Positions 25,629-33,530 of a stretch of 64,000 bases of DNA are shown here, one piece after another (within the stretch, counting starts at the first letter, position 1; each line of letters starts with the position of its first letter). Location: NCBI RefSeq assembly GCF_051192575.1, contig NZ_JBPJSQ010000006.1, positions 496,001 to 560,000 of the forward strand, read 5' to 3'. Position numbers and translations under genes: made by a program. The DNA comes from Aestuariimicrobium soli (GTDB lineage Bacteria > Actinomycetota > Actinomycetes > Propionibacteriales > Propionibacteriaceae). The notes below the pieces were generated by a model. The model searched no databases and had not been told where the DNA came from. It saw only the letters and a program-made list of their open reading frames with translations.

Positions 25629-28055
25629 ATGCGTCAGGTCGAGATCGACTGCGATGTCGCGGTGATCGGCGGAGGGCTCGCGGGGGTGTGCGCCGCGGTC
25701 GCGGCCGCCCGGAACGGCTCCAAAGTGGTGCTGCTGCAGAACCGCGGGGTGCTGGGTGGCAACTCTTCGTCCGAGGTGCGCGTGTGGGTGTGCGGCGCGA
25801 CCGCGCACGGCGTGCACCAGTGGGCGCGCGAGACCGGAATCATGGGTGAACTGTTCGTCGAGAACCAGTTCACCAACCCCGAGGGCAACCCCTATTACTG
25901 GGATCTCGTCGTGGGCGAGGTCGTCCGCCGTGAACCCAACATCGATCTGTGGCTCAACACCGACGTGCGCGAGATCACCGCGGACGAGTCGGGGGTCAGC
26001 TCGGTGCGCGGGTGGCAGATGGGCTCGGAGACCGTGGTGACGGTGCGCGCGTCGGCGTTCGTCGACGCGACCGGCGACGGGCTGGTGGGCGCGCTCGCGG
26101 GTGCGGAGTTCTCGACCGGGCGCGAGGCGCGCTCGGTGTACAACGAGGACTGGGCGCCCGACGAGCCCGACTCCAAGACGCTGGGCTCGACGATTCTGTT
26201 CTACACGAAGGATCGTGGGGCGCCGTCGAAGTTCGTGAAGCCCGACTGGGCGATCGACATCACCGACATTCCCGAGAAGAACCGCCGGACGATCCGCAGC
26301 ACCATGAATGGCTGCGACTACTGGTGGATCGAGTGGGGTGGCGACCGCGACGTCGTCGACGACAACGAGCTGATCCGCGACGAACTGCAGGCCGTGGTCT
26401 ACGGCATCTGGGACCACATCAAGAACTCCGGGCTGTACGACGACGTCGAGCATCGCACCCTGGAGTGGATCGGATCGCTGCCCGGCAAGCGCGAATACCG
26501 CCGCTTCGTGGGCGACCACGTGCTCACCCAGCACGACATCATCGGACGAGCCGAGTTCCCCGACACCGTTGCTTTCGGCGGCTGGTCGATCGACCTGCAC
26601 CCGCCGGGCGGCATCTACGCCCCGGAGGCGCCGTCGCGGCACTGGCACCCGCTGGGCAACTACCCGATTCCGCTGCGCTGCCTGTACTCGCGCAACGTGC
26701 CGAACCTGTGGTTCGCGGGGCGCAACATCTCGGCCAGCCACGTGGCGTTCGGCTCGACGCGAGTGATGGCGACGTGTGCGGTGCTGGGTGAGGCGGCCGG
26801 GCTGGGGGCGTCGCTGGCGGTGGCGAACGGGCTCTCCCCGCGAGAGTTGGCGACGGAGCGGTTCGAGCTGATGAAGCACGCGCTGACAAGGACCGATGCG
26901 TCGGTCTTCGGGGTGCTCAACGACGATGGCGAGGATCTGGCCAGGGTGGCGCGGGTGACGGCGTCGTCGGTGGAGACGCGGTTGGAGTCGCTGCCCTCGG
27001 GTGGTGGCTCGGGTGAGTCTGGCGCTGACGATGAGGCCGCCGAGAAGGTCGGTCAGGTGGACGAGGTGCCCGCCGAAGGTGAGGACCCCGATCACAACCG
27101 CGACCCCGAGGGACTGGTGCCGCTGGGCACCGGGGTGGCGCTGCTGCTGCCGCAGGGTTCGGGGGTGGATGCGCTCGAGCTGTGGGTGACCTCGGAGGCC
27201 GGCGCGACCCTCGAGCTGACGGTGCACGAGTTGGAGAAGGCCCAGGACACGGCCCCGACGGAGGTCGTGCTGGGAACGGTGCGGACGACGGTGGGTGCGG
27301 GTGCGGGTTGGGCGCGGTTCGACCTCTCGTCTGTTCCCGCCACCGCAGGTCGAGTAGGAGCGACCTCCCCCACCGCTGGTCGAGTAGGAGCGACGAAGGA
27401 GCGACGTGTCGAGACCACCTCCGACACCGACCCCGCGACTCAGGTCGGCAACCTCTTCGTCTCCGTGACGCTGGTCGACGGCGACGCGCAGGCCCTGGTC
27501 GGGGATGCCCCCGTCAACGGCGTGATCGCGTTCACCCGCCGCACGCTCGACCCCACCGAGGAGTGGAGCGAGCAGTGGCGCGAGTGGAAGGTGGTCGGCT
27601 CACTCAAGCCGTTCTGCTTCCGCGTTCCCGGCGGGACGACGGCCTATGCGGCGGAGAACGTCGTCGGGGGCTACGGGCGTCCTTATGGCGGGCCCCAGAT
27701 GTGGTGCTCGTCCGAAGTGGACGACGAACCGACCCTGCAGCTCGACTGGGATGCCCCGGTGACCGTGGGTGAGGTGCAGGTGGTGCTGGACGACGACCTG
27801 GCCACCGACCTGATCAACCTGCATCACCACATCACGCCGGATGAGGTGATGCCGACGCTGCTGCGTGATTACGACGTGGAGGCGCTGGTGGGGGACGAGT
27901 GGCGGGCCGTGGCGCAGGTGCGGGACAACCGACGTCGGCATGTGCGGCACCGACTGGACGAGCCGGTGTCCGCGCGCGCGGTGCGGGTGAGGGTTGCCCG
28001 GACGAATGGTGCGGCCCGGGCGCATGTGAGCAAGATCCGGGTGTACGGGGACTAG
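25629..28055 (+). CDS. FAD-dependent oxidoreductase (FAD_oxidored type) with C-terminal galactose-binding-like domain
   Basis: 808 residues. The N-terminal dinucleotide fold is VAVIGGGLAGVCAAVAAARNG, with GVLGGNSSSEVRVWV behind it. YLGxx-type substrate regions and FVDATGDGLVGALAGAEF follow, and the second FAD contact is VPNLWFAGRNISASHVAF near residue 365. The catalytic part ends at about 470. A linker and a beta-rich region resembling F5/8-type carbohydrate-binding domains follow (residues ~640-808). The family includes poorly understood sugar or glycoside dehydrogenases, some mislabelled xanthan lyase. No signal peptide, so it acts on the imported ABC substrate. Start 25629 has GAGGG upstream. 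A genomic repeat sits in frame at residues ~571-598. Confidence 0.85.
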   Translation: MRQVEIDCDVAVIGGGLAGVCAAVAAARNGSKVVLLQNRGVLGGNSSSEVRVWVCGATAHGVHQWARETGIMGELFVENQFTNPEGNPYYWDLVVGEVVRREPNIDLWLNTDVREITADESGVSSVRGWQMGSETVVTVRASAFVDATGDGLVGALAGAEFSTGREARSVYNEDWAPDEPDSKTLGSTILFYTKDRGAPSKFVKPDWAIDITDIPEKNRRTIRSTMNGCDYWWIEWGGDRDVVDDNELIRDELQAVVYGIWDHIKNSGLYDDVEHRTLEWIGSLPGKREYRRFVGDHVLTQHDIIGRAEFPDTVAFGGWSIDLHPPGGIYAPEAPSRHWHPLGNYPIPLRCLYSRNVPNLWFAGRNISASHVAFGSTRVMATCAVLGEAAGLGASLAVANGLSPRELATERFELMKHALTRTDASVFGVLNDDGEDLARVARVTASSVETRLESLPSGGGSGESGADDEAAEKVGQVDEVPAEGEDPDHNRDPEGLVPLGTGVALLLPQGSGVDALELWVTSEAGATLELTVHELEKAQDTAPTEVVLGTVRTTVGAGAGWARFDLSSVPATAGRVGATSPTAGRVGATKERRVETTSDTDPATQVGNLFVSVTLVDGDAQALVGDAPVNGVIAFTRRTLDPTEEWSEQWREWKVVGSLKPFCFRVPGGTTAYAAENVVGGYGRPYGGPQMWCSSEVDDEPTLQLDWDAPVTVGEVQVVLDDDLATDLINLHHHITPDEVMPTLLRDYDVEALVGDEWRAVAQVRDNRRRHVRHRLDEPVSARAVRVRVARTNGAARAHVSKIRVYGD
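27341..27420. repeat. dispersed GGTCGAGTAGGAGCGAC repeat, two units, inside a coding sequence
   Basis: GGTCGAGTAGGAGCGAC occurs at 27348-27364 and 27378-27394, the second followed by the partner half GTGTCGAGACCACC ending at 27419. It is translated in frame as duplicated TAGRVGAT plus KERRVETT in the FAD oxidoreductase linker. The same repeat family appears at 28062-28187 and 61485-61674. Confidence 0.85.
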
Positions 28056-28061
28056 GGAGGT

Positions 28062-28187
28062 CTCGTCGGTCGTCGGTCGAGTGGGAGCGAGGAACGAGCG
28101 ACGTGTCGAGACCACGACCCCGACGCCCACCCGCACCAGCCTTCGTCGGTCGAGTAGGGAGCGAAGCGACCATCTCGAGGCCACGAA
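28062..28187. repeat. dispersed repeat, two copies, behind the catabolic operon
   Basis: Copies at 28075-28115 and 28147-28184, each beginning GGTCGAGT(A/G)GGAGCGA and ending in an inverted TCGAGRCCAC-type half, so each is itself an imperfect palindrome. They lie just after the oxidoreductase stop in the 339-bp gap and could act as a terminator or mRNA end. Confidence 0.8.
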
Positions 28188-28206
28188 GCTGCCCCTCCCC
28201 CGCCGC

Positions 28207-28287
28207 ACCGATCCATAACGGCGTTACCCTGCGAGTTCTTGCCACCCCATGGCAAGAACTCGCACCGTGACACCGTTACGGATCGGT
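28207..28287. repeat. 81-nt intergenic imperfect palindrome (member 4 of 5)
   Basis: Two 38-nt arms (28207-28244, 28250-28287) and a 5-nt loop (CCCCA) align without gaps at 33 of 38 positions. Outer ACCGATCC and inner TGCGAGTTCTTGCCA are perfect. Of five mismatches, three are transitions and two adjacent ones make a CC/CC loop, as in member 3. Followed by about 100 bp without other obvious signals before the lipoprotein gene. Confidence 0.88.
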
Positions 28288-28394
28288 CCGCGCTGGCAAG
28301 GCTGGGCCAGGTCGCTCACCCAGCCCCACCAGAGTTATCCACAGGTTTCAGATTCCGCGCCCCAATGGCCCCCTCGTTTGTTTGACTGCCACCC

Positions 28395-29057
28395 ATGACA
28401 CAGACCAGGCGGACGACCTACGGCGCAGCCCTCATCGGAGCAACCCTGCTCCTGGGCGCCGCCGCCTGCGATGGATCCACGGCCGGAGAGAGCGTCACCC
28501 CAGTGGTTCCAACCACTGCGACCCCTTCGACGACACCCACCACGAAGGCATCGACGCCGACCCCGTCAGCATCGACCCCTGCCGACCTACCGTCGGCACC
28601 CAGCACGGTCATCCCCACCGCCACCGGCAGCCAACCCCCCAACTCGCCCGCCCTCCTCAAGGAAGCCGAAGCGGTGGTGCGGATCTACGTCTATGAGTCG
28701 CTCAAGGCTGAGTCGCAAGCACAGACCACGCTGAGCCCCGAGCTCGAGGCAACCGTCATGGATCCCTACCGAACGCAGCTCCTCACATACCTGAAGGATG
28801 TGAAGAAGGACGGCCTGACGTTTGAGAACGTGAAGGCCGCCGAGGTGACGGGTATTCGTCCGACGCAGTCGCAAGCCAAACCCGGGTGGCAGGCCGCAGT
28901 CAGTGCCTGCCGCAAGTTCGACAGGGTCACCGTGATCGACAAGACAGGCAAGCGGATGCCAGGTCCGGTCTATCGTGACCAGTTCTTTCTCAAGCGCAGT
29001 TCCAATGGCCAACTGCGCATCTTCGGCGTCGTGACTGAGCTGGCCGACAAATGTTGA
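28395..29057 (+). CDS. secreted lipoprotein of unknown function
   Basis: 220 residues. A signal peptide ends in the lipobox LGAAAC (Cys25), followed by a 55-residue Thr/Pro/Ser-rich linker and a globular domain beginning SPALLKEAEAVVRIYVYESL. That domain has a conserved-looking Cys pair (SACRKF and the terminal ADKC). This resembles small actinobacterial NTF2-like or secreted lipoproteins that sit before PKD-type secreted proteins. The next gene starts inside its stop (ATGTTGA), so the two are coupled and likely act together at the cell surface. No function can be assigned. Confidence 0.75.
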   Translation: MTQTRRTTYGAALIGATLLLGAAACDGSTAGESVTPVVPTTATPSTTPTTKASTPTPSASTPADLPSAPSTVIPTATGSQPPNSPALLKEAEAVVRIYVYESLKAESQAQTTLSPELEATVMDPYRTQLLTYLKDVKKDGLTFENVKAAEVTGIRPTQSQAKPGWQAAVSACRKFDRVTVIDKTGKRMPGPVYRDQFFLKRSSNGQLRIFGVVTELADKC

Positions 29058-29836
29058 GGAAGTCTGCCCGTCTCGCAGCGGTAGCCGCACTCAGCCTCTC
29101 CTGGCTGGCCATCCCAACGCAGGCGAGTGCGGAACGCTGCTACGCGACGGAGGCCGCGGCTGGCCTTGGCGGACGTGTCAGCACACGGTTCGTGTGCACC
29201 GGGGACAGCAAGTCGGAGGCCGCGATTGATGACGCGATCAAGACGTCGAAGCGACAACTCACCGAGGAAGAACTGATCGCCATCATTGCCAGCTGCGACT
29301 CTGTCGGAGCCGCCGCAGACACCTTCGACAAAGACCGCCCCTGCGAACCCAAAGCCGCCACCGTCAACGTCCCCGCCGTCGCCCGCCAAGCAGCCCTCGC
29401 CCTCACCGTCCCCACACCCGACCTGACCATCGGACCCAACCCCGCCAACAACCAGTGGAACATGATCCCGGTGAACTTCCCCATCTGGCTCCAATCCACC
29501 ACCCCCACCCACCTCACCACCACCGTCACCAGCCAAGGCATCACCATCACCCTCAACGCCGTCCGCAACCACGTCACCATCACCACCGGAGACGGCACCA
29601 CCCTCACCTGCCACACCCTCCCCCAACGCCCCACCTACACCACCGACCTCCCCACCTCCCCCAACTGCGGACACACCTACCGCACCCAAGGCGACTACAC
29701 CCTCACCGCCACCAGCACCTGGACCATCACCTGGACCGCCGTCGGACAAACCGGAACCATCACCACCACCAACACCTCCACCACCCACCTCGACATCGGC
29801 GAACTCGAAACCGTCCTCGTCAAACCACCCGCCTGA
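29051..29836 (+). CDS. secreted protein with PKD-like beta domain, unknown function
   Basis: 261 residues. A signal peptide (MLRKSARLAAVAALSLSWLA, cleavage near ASA-ER) and a Cys-containing middle part (ERCYATEA, ASCDSVG) lead to a beta-rich C-terminal domain. NNQWNMIPVNFPIWLQ, TTGDGTTLTC, CGHTYRTQGDYTLTATSTW and WTITWTAVGQTGTI resemble the PKD-type domain of actinobacterial proteins paired with a small lipoprotein. Coding bias is extreme from about 29340 on: nearly every codon ends in C, giving a C-rich strand unlike the first third. Overlaps the lipoprotein gene by 7 nt. Confidence 0.75.
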   Translation: MLRKSARLAAVAALSLSWLAIPTQASAERCYATEAAAGLGGRVSTRFVCTGDSKSEAAIDDAIKTSKRQLTEEELIAIIASCDSVGAAADTFDKDRPCEPKAATVNVPAVARQAALALTVPTPDLTIGPNPANNQWNMIPVNFPIWLQSTTPTHLTTTVTSQGITITLNAVRNHVTITTGDGTTLTCHTLPQRPTYTTDLPTSPNCGHTYRTQGDYTLTATSTWTITWTAVGQTGTITTTNTSTTHLDIGELETVLVKPPA

Positions 29837-29864
29837 GCCGGTCATCCCCTCGCCAGCGGCCGAC

Positions 29865-29870
29865 TACCCT
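29865..29870 (+). promoter_or_regulatory. -10 box of a leaderless promoter
   Basis: TACCCT, 6 nt before the ATG at 29877. Confidence 0.45.
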
Positions 29871-29876
29871 CCTGAC

Positions 29877-30182
29877 ATGACCATCGACGAGTTCCTGGCG
29901 ATCGTCCGGGCCGAACAGCTCGACCTCCCGGTGCTGCCTGGCGGCACCCGTCGACCGGACGCGGTCGCCCTCGAGGTCGACGAGGCGAACGGCCAGCCAC
30001 CTCGCTGGAGGGTCAGCATCCTGAGCGAGCGCGCCTGGCCCCTCGATTCCACCGTCCGCACCTTCACCAGCGAATCGGACGCCCTCGAGCACGCGCTGCT
30101 CAAGCTCCGACAAAGCAAGACGCTTCGCGAGAGGATCGCGAGCCGCAGCGAACGACCACGACCCGAGGTCGGAGAGCGGTGA
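29877..30182 (+). CDS. small protein of unknown function
   Basis: 101 residues, soluble, slightly acidic N-terminus (MTIDEFLAIVRAEQLDLPVL) and basic C-terminus (KLRQSKTLRERIASRSERP). No recognised domain. TACCCT 6 nt upstream suggests a leaderless transcript, and the stop overlaps the next start as GTGA. Its position at the edge of the defence island next to an SNF2 helicase makes an accessory, immunity or toxin-partner role possible, but nothing in the sequence shows it. Confidence 0.6.
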   Translation: MTIDEFLAIVRAEQLDLPVLPGGTRRPDAVALEVDEANGQPPRWRVSILSERAWPLDSTVRTFTSESDALEHALLKLRQSKTLRERIASRSERPRPEVGER

Positions 30183-30733
30183 ACCTCAGCGAGGCCATCG
30201 TCGTCCGGCTGCGGAACTACCCCCAGAGCAACGAGGCCGAGTTCCTCGCGACAGTCACCCACCCGGACGACCGCGCTGCCGTCGACACGATCCTGCGCGA
30301 GCGCACTCACCGCCCCATGGACCCCGACTCGGGAGCGACGCTAAGCCCCCGACCACCCCGACTGGGCAGAGCTGCCGATCAACCTCGCCCGCTCAGCCGC
30401 CACGATCTCACGAGCCAGCTGGGCATCCGAGATGTCGAATGCTTCCGGGGCACTCCCCGCCGTGTCCGAGATCCGCGCGAACTGCGAGAACAACCCAGAC
30501 TTGCGCTCCAAGATGTCGGTGATGCGCTCGTCCACGGCATCTTCCGACAGCAGCCGATGCACCTGCACCGACTCCAGTTGCCCCATGCGGCGCGCCCGCG
30601 CAATGGCCTGCCACTCCGTCGTCGGCTTGAGCTGCGGCTCACAGATCACCACCACCGACGCGGCCTGGATGTTCAGCCCGACGCCGCCGGCCACAATCTG
30701 CGCCACCAAGACCGCGCCATGCGGAGCCTGTGA
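30179..30733 (+). CDS. small coupled protein; 3' half overlaps the convergent SNF2 gene
   Basis: The GTG at 30179 overlaps the previous stop (GTGA). The first ~55 residues (MNLSEAIVVRLRNYPQSNEA, LATVTHPDDRAAVDTIL) look like a genuine protein start. The remaining ~130 codons run antisense to the end of the SNF2 helicase gene and have the Arg/Pro/His-rich composition of a shadow frame. Either the real protein is about 60 residues and a frameshift has removed its stop, or the genes overlap by 393 bp. Function unknown. Confidence 0.4.
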   Translation: MNLSEAIVVRLRNYPQSNEAEFLATVTHPDDRAAVDTILRERTHRPMDPDSGATLSPRPPRLGRAADQPRPLSRHDLTSQLGIRDVECFRGTPRRVRDPRELREQPRLALQDVGDALVHGIFRQQPMHLHRLQLPHAARPRNGLPLRRRLELRLTDHHHRRGLDVQPDAAGHNLRHQDRAMRSL

Positions 30734-32980
30734 GAACTCGTCGACCATGCGCTGGCGTTCGTCCGGTGAAACCGACCCGGTCAGCGGACCGAACACTCGG
30801 CCGGGCAGAATGCCGACCACCGCGTCCAGCACCGACAGGAAGTTCGAGAACACCAGCACGCGCCGGTCGTTGTCCTCGGCCTCCTCGACGATGTCGAGCA
30901 GGCGCTGCAGCTTCTCGGATTCCGCCCCGGCGCGCATCGCCGCCTGCCTCATCGCCATGAAGTTCCCGGCCTCGACGGCCCTGCGGTAGTGCTCCTCGTC
31001 CGCGGGTGACAAGGGCATCCACTCGTCGACCTCGACCAGTTCGGGCAACTCAGAGAGCACGTCCTCCTGGTTGCGTCTCAGGTACGCCGGCGCGACCTCG
31101 CGGCGAAACTGCACGGGCGCCAGCTCCGAGGCGTTGACCACCAGGTCGGGGCGCACATACCCCACGAGATTGCGGAACTCATCGATGCGGTTCTCCAGCG
31201 GCGTTCCGGTGAGTAGAATGACGTGCCCGGACCGTCGAATCAGCTCGCGCGTCTTGCTCGTGCGCACCGCCGCCGGGTTCTTGATGTAGTGCGCCTCGTC
31301 GACGACCAGGCACACCGGTTCGGCTCCGGCGGGAATGCCCTCCCGCTCGAGCCAACTGAGGCTCTCATAGGTCGTCACGGCGACCCCGCCCTGGCGAATC
31401 CAGCGGCGCAGTTCGGCGTCCCGAGACGAACCGTGCAACCGTCTGGCGGGCAGGTTCGACTTGGCACTGACCTCGCGCACCCAGTTGGTCACCACTGCCG
31501 CCGGACAGACCACCAGAAAATGCTGCGCCCCTTGGGCATACAGGTGTGCGCAGGCCGCCAACGCCTCCACGGTCTTGCCCAGCCCCATCTCGTCGCCGAT
31601 GATCACCCGCCGTTGCACCAACGCGAACCGCGCCGCGAACGACTGGTACCCGCGCAGCGAGGCGGTCAGGTGCGTGGTGTCGAGGCGCAGGTTGCGGATC
31701 TCGTCCACGATCTCGGCCGGCAGATCGCCCGTGCGCGCCGACTCCTGCTCGGCCATCAACCCCAGCTGCGAGAGCATCGCGTAGTAGTCGGCCGGACGAG
31801 CCCGAAAGTCGTCCCACGGGTCGGTTGCGGCCCGTTTCGTCCGCTGCGGGGCCGCCCACACGCCACCCGCGTAGGACGACAGCCGCGTCAGCGCAGCCTC
31901 GAAGTCGGCGATCGGACGAGCCTGCGGGACGACCACAGCCCACCTCGCCTGCTGCCTCGAGGCGGCCAGCAGCTGTTCCGCCACGGCGCGCGTCTCGTCA
32001 TCCGCGCTTGCGGGAACGGCGGTGCGCACCTCCTCCCATCGTCCGAGGGCCTGCAACAGGGTGGTGCCGGCAGGGGTGGGGTGGTGCGGATCGAGCCGCA
32101 GACGGGCATCGTCGAGCGTCGCCTGCCAGAGCGCCTGGGCGGCGGCGACCGTGCGCGTTCCGGTGGTCGGGCCCATGCCCGGCAGCGCCAACACCCGCTG
32201 GCCGGCGGCCAACACCTGGTCGACCGTGTAGAAGCCGGCCCGCTTGAGGGCGTTGAGGCGCAAATGCCCGCTGGTGGCATCCTTCAGCCGATCGACGGGA
32301 AGCTGGGCGACCAGGGAGGTGGCCTCGTCTCGCTGCACCTGCTTGGCTGCGCGGGCGACGGTCTCGCGCACCTGGCGTTCGTCGGCGAGGAGCCGTTCGA
32401 GGGTCTGGGCGGCGGCGGTGACCAGCTGTAGTTGGGGTGCGGTGTAGAGGGTGGCGCCGTCCCCGAGGTCGGCCGCGAACCCGACCTGCGGGGCGAGGAT
32501 GGCGCCGGCATCGACGGTCGGCGGTCGCCAGCTGGCCAACTGTTCGAGTTCGGACGTGCAGTCGTGCTGGGCCAGGCCCACGTGCCATTGCTGCAGCCAC
32601 GTGGCCGCCTCGGCGCCCGCGGACTTGCGTGCTCCGCTGGCGAAGAACCGGCGCAGACCCACGGTGGCCTTGGCTGCCTTCACCTGATGGCCCATGCGTG
32701 GATCGGTGAGTTGGTCGACCGTCCGTCGCAGTTGCGCGGACGCTTCGGGCAGGGCTTCGGCGCCGGCGATCTCGTTGACGAGTGCATCATCGGCGCTGGT
32801 CAGGGGCAGGATGCGCCAGTGTGGCTGGGTTGCCGGCCCGATCGGCTGGCGGCGGATGAGCAGGGCGTCCTTGGCGCGCTCGGAGTCCCTGATGCGCCTC
32901 CACTGACGGACGACCGTCTGGGCGAGGTCGATCAGGTGCTCGGTGCGGGAGATGAGGTCGCGGGTGGTTTGTTGGTCCAC
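30341..32980 (-). CDS. SNF2-family DNA helicase/translocase
   Basis: 879 residues. The N-terminal ~430 residues are helical and include a HhH-like element (ALPGMGPTTGTRTVAAAQAL, ~285). The SNF2 engine follows: LRGYQSFAARFALVQRRVIIG, Walker A DEMGLGKTVEA, VVDEAHYIKN, LLTGTPLENRIDEF, then helicase C with RVLVFSNFLSVLD, VLVAQIVAGGVGLNIQAA and QAIARARRMGQ. It is an ATP-driven dsDNA translocase of the type common in actinobacterial defence islands. AGGAGG at 32987-32992 abuts ATG 32986 but is ideally placed (6 nt) for GTG 32980, so GTG is preferred. No nuclease domain is fused; the HNH protein at 33531 is a possible partner. Confidence 0.88.
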   Translation of the reverse strand: MDQQTTRDLISRTEHLIDLAQTVVRQWRRIRDSERAKDALLIRRQPIGPATQPHWRILPLTSADDALVNEIAGAEALPEASAQLRRTVDQLTDPRMGHQVKAAKATVGLRRFFASGARKSAGAEAATWLQQWHVGLAQHDCTSELEQLASWRPPTVDAGAILAPQVGFAADLGDGATLYTAPQLQLVTAAAQTLERLLADERQVRETVARAAKQVQRDEATSLVAQLPVDRLKDATSGHLRLNALKRAGFYTVDQVLAAGQRVLALPGMGPTTGTRTVAAAQALWQATLDDARLRLDPHHPTPAGTTLLQALGRWEEVRTAVPASADDETRAVAEQLLAASRQQARWAVVVPQARPIADFEAALTRLSSYAGGVWAAPQRTKRAATDPWDDFRARPADYYAMLSQLGLMAEQESARTGDLPAEIVDEIRNLRLDTTHLTASLRGYQSFAARFALVQRRVIIGDEMGLGKTVEALAACAHLYAQGAQHFLVVCPAAVVTNWVREVSAKSNLPARRLHGSSRDAELRRWIRQGGVAVTTYESLSWLEREGIPAGAEPVCLVVDEAHYIKNPAAVRTSKTRELIRRSGHVILLTGTPLENRIDEFRNLVGYVRPDLVVNASELAPVQFRREVAPAYLRRNQEDVLSELPELVEVDEWMPLSPADEEHYRRAVEAGNFMAMRQAAMRAGAESEKLQRLLDIVEEAEDNDRRVLVFSNFLSVLDAVVGILPGRVFGPLTGSVSPDERQRMVDEFSQAPHGAVLVAQIVAGGVGLNIQAASVVVICEPQLKPTTEWQAIARARRMGQLESVQVHRLLSEDAVDERITDILERKSGLFSQFARISDTAGSAPEAFDISDAQLAREIVAAERARLIGSSAQSGWSGA

Positions 32981-33030
32981 GCTCATCCTCCTGCCATCAA
33001 TGATCGAACTGTGCCGCCTTCGGCATCATG

Positions 33031-33372
33031 TCAGTAGCTGAAGGGAAGGCGTCCATTCCCGAGCTCGTCATCCACGCCCTCCCTGTCGCCGGCATTCCAG
33101 ACACGTGCCGCAGCCACCAGGTCACGCCGCATCTGCTGCCGTCCGACGCGATTGTCATGCCGGGGCCCGTCCTGGTGGCACGTTCCACAGGAACACAATC
33201 CGCGGCCATCGGGAAGCCACTCCCACCGACAGGAGCCAGGCGTCCACATCCGCCTGGCGAGAGGATCGGGCAGATCACACACGCCATTGGTGTGGTCGTG
33301 GGCTGCGACGCGAACAAGGTCGCCACGGGCAGGACGGACATGGAGGGGAGCGTGAGCATCGGTACGAGACAT
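33031..33372 (-). CDS. small Cys/His-rich protein, unknown
   Basis: 113 residues. ATG 33372 has GGAGG 5 nt upstream, which supports a real gene. The middle part has a metal-site look: AAHDHTNGVCDLPDP, then GSCRWEWLPDGRGLCSCGTCH. Two CxC/CxxC-like groups are typical of a zinc finger. It lies directly upstream of the SNF2 gene (51 bp) on the same strand and may be cotranscribed. A plus-strand frame covering the same bases has no start signal and was not preferred. Function unknown. Confidence 0.55.
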   Translation of the reverse strand: MSRTDAHAPLHVRPARGDLVRVAAHDHTNGVCDLPDPLARRMWTPGSCRWEWLPDGRGLCSCGTCHQDGPRHDNRVGRQQMRRDLVAAARVWNAGDREGVDDELGNGRLPFSY

Positions 33373-33390
33373 GAGGGCCTCCGAGGATCA

Positions 33391-33432
33391 AGCCCCAGCC
33401 CGCGATCCCTCGACGAAGGACGAGCTGGGGCT
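33391..33432. terminator. hairpin in the divergent gap upstream of the HNH gene
   Basis: Perfect 9-bp arms AGCCCCAGC (33391-33399) and GCTGGGGCT (33424-33432) with a 24-nt loop. It lies between the Cys-rich gene (-) and the HNH gene (+); without a T-run it could equally be an operator or RNA hairpin. Confidence 0.35.
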
Positions 33433-33518
33433 ACGGTAGGCAGCCCTCTCGCGGTCGAGTCCTCATGGGGCGATCATGCCATGCGAGGGCGGACGAGGTA
33501 ATTGTGGAGCGCAACACC

Positions 33519-33524
33519 TAAGCT
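33519..33524 (+). promoter_or_regulatory. -10 box of a leaderless promoter for the HNH gene
   Basis: TAAGCT, 6 nt before the ATG at 33531. Confidence 0.5.
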
Positions 33525-33530
33525 CCGACC

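Noticed and set aside
28300..28394. Riboswitch or structured leader before the lipoprotein gene
   Set aside because: No conserved riboswitch core or terminator pair seen; only the palindrome upstream.
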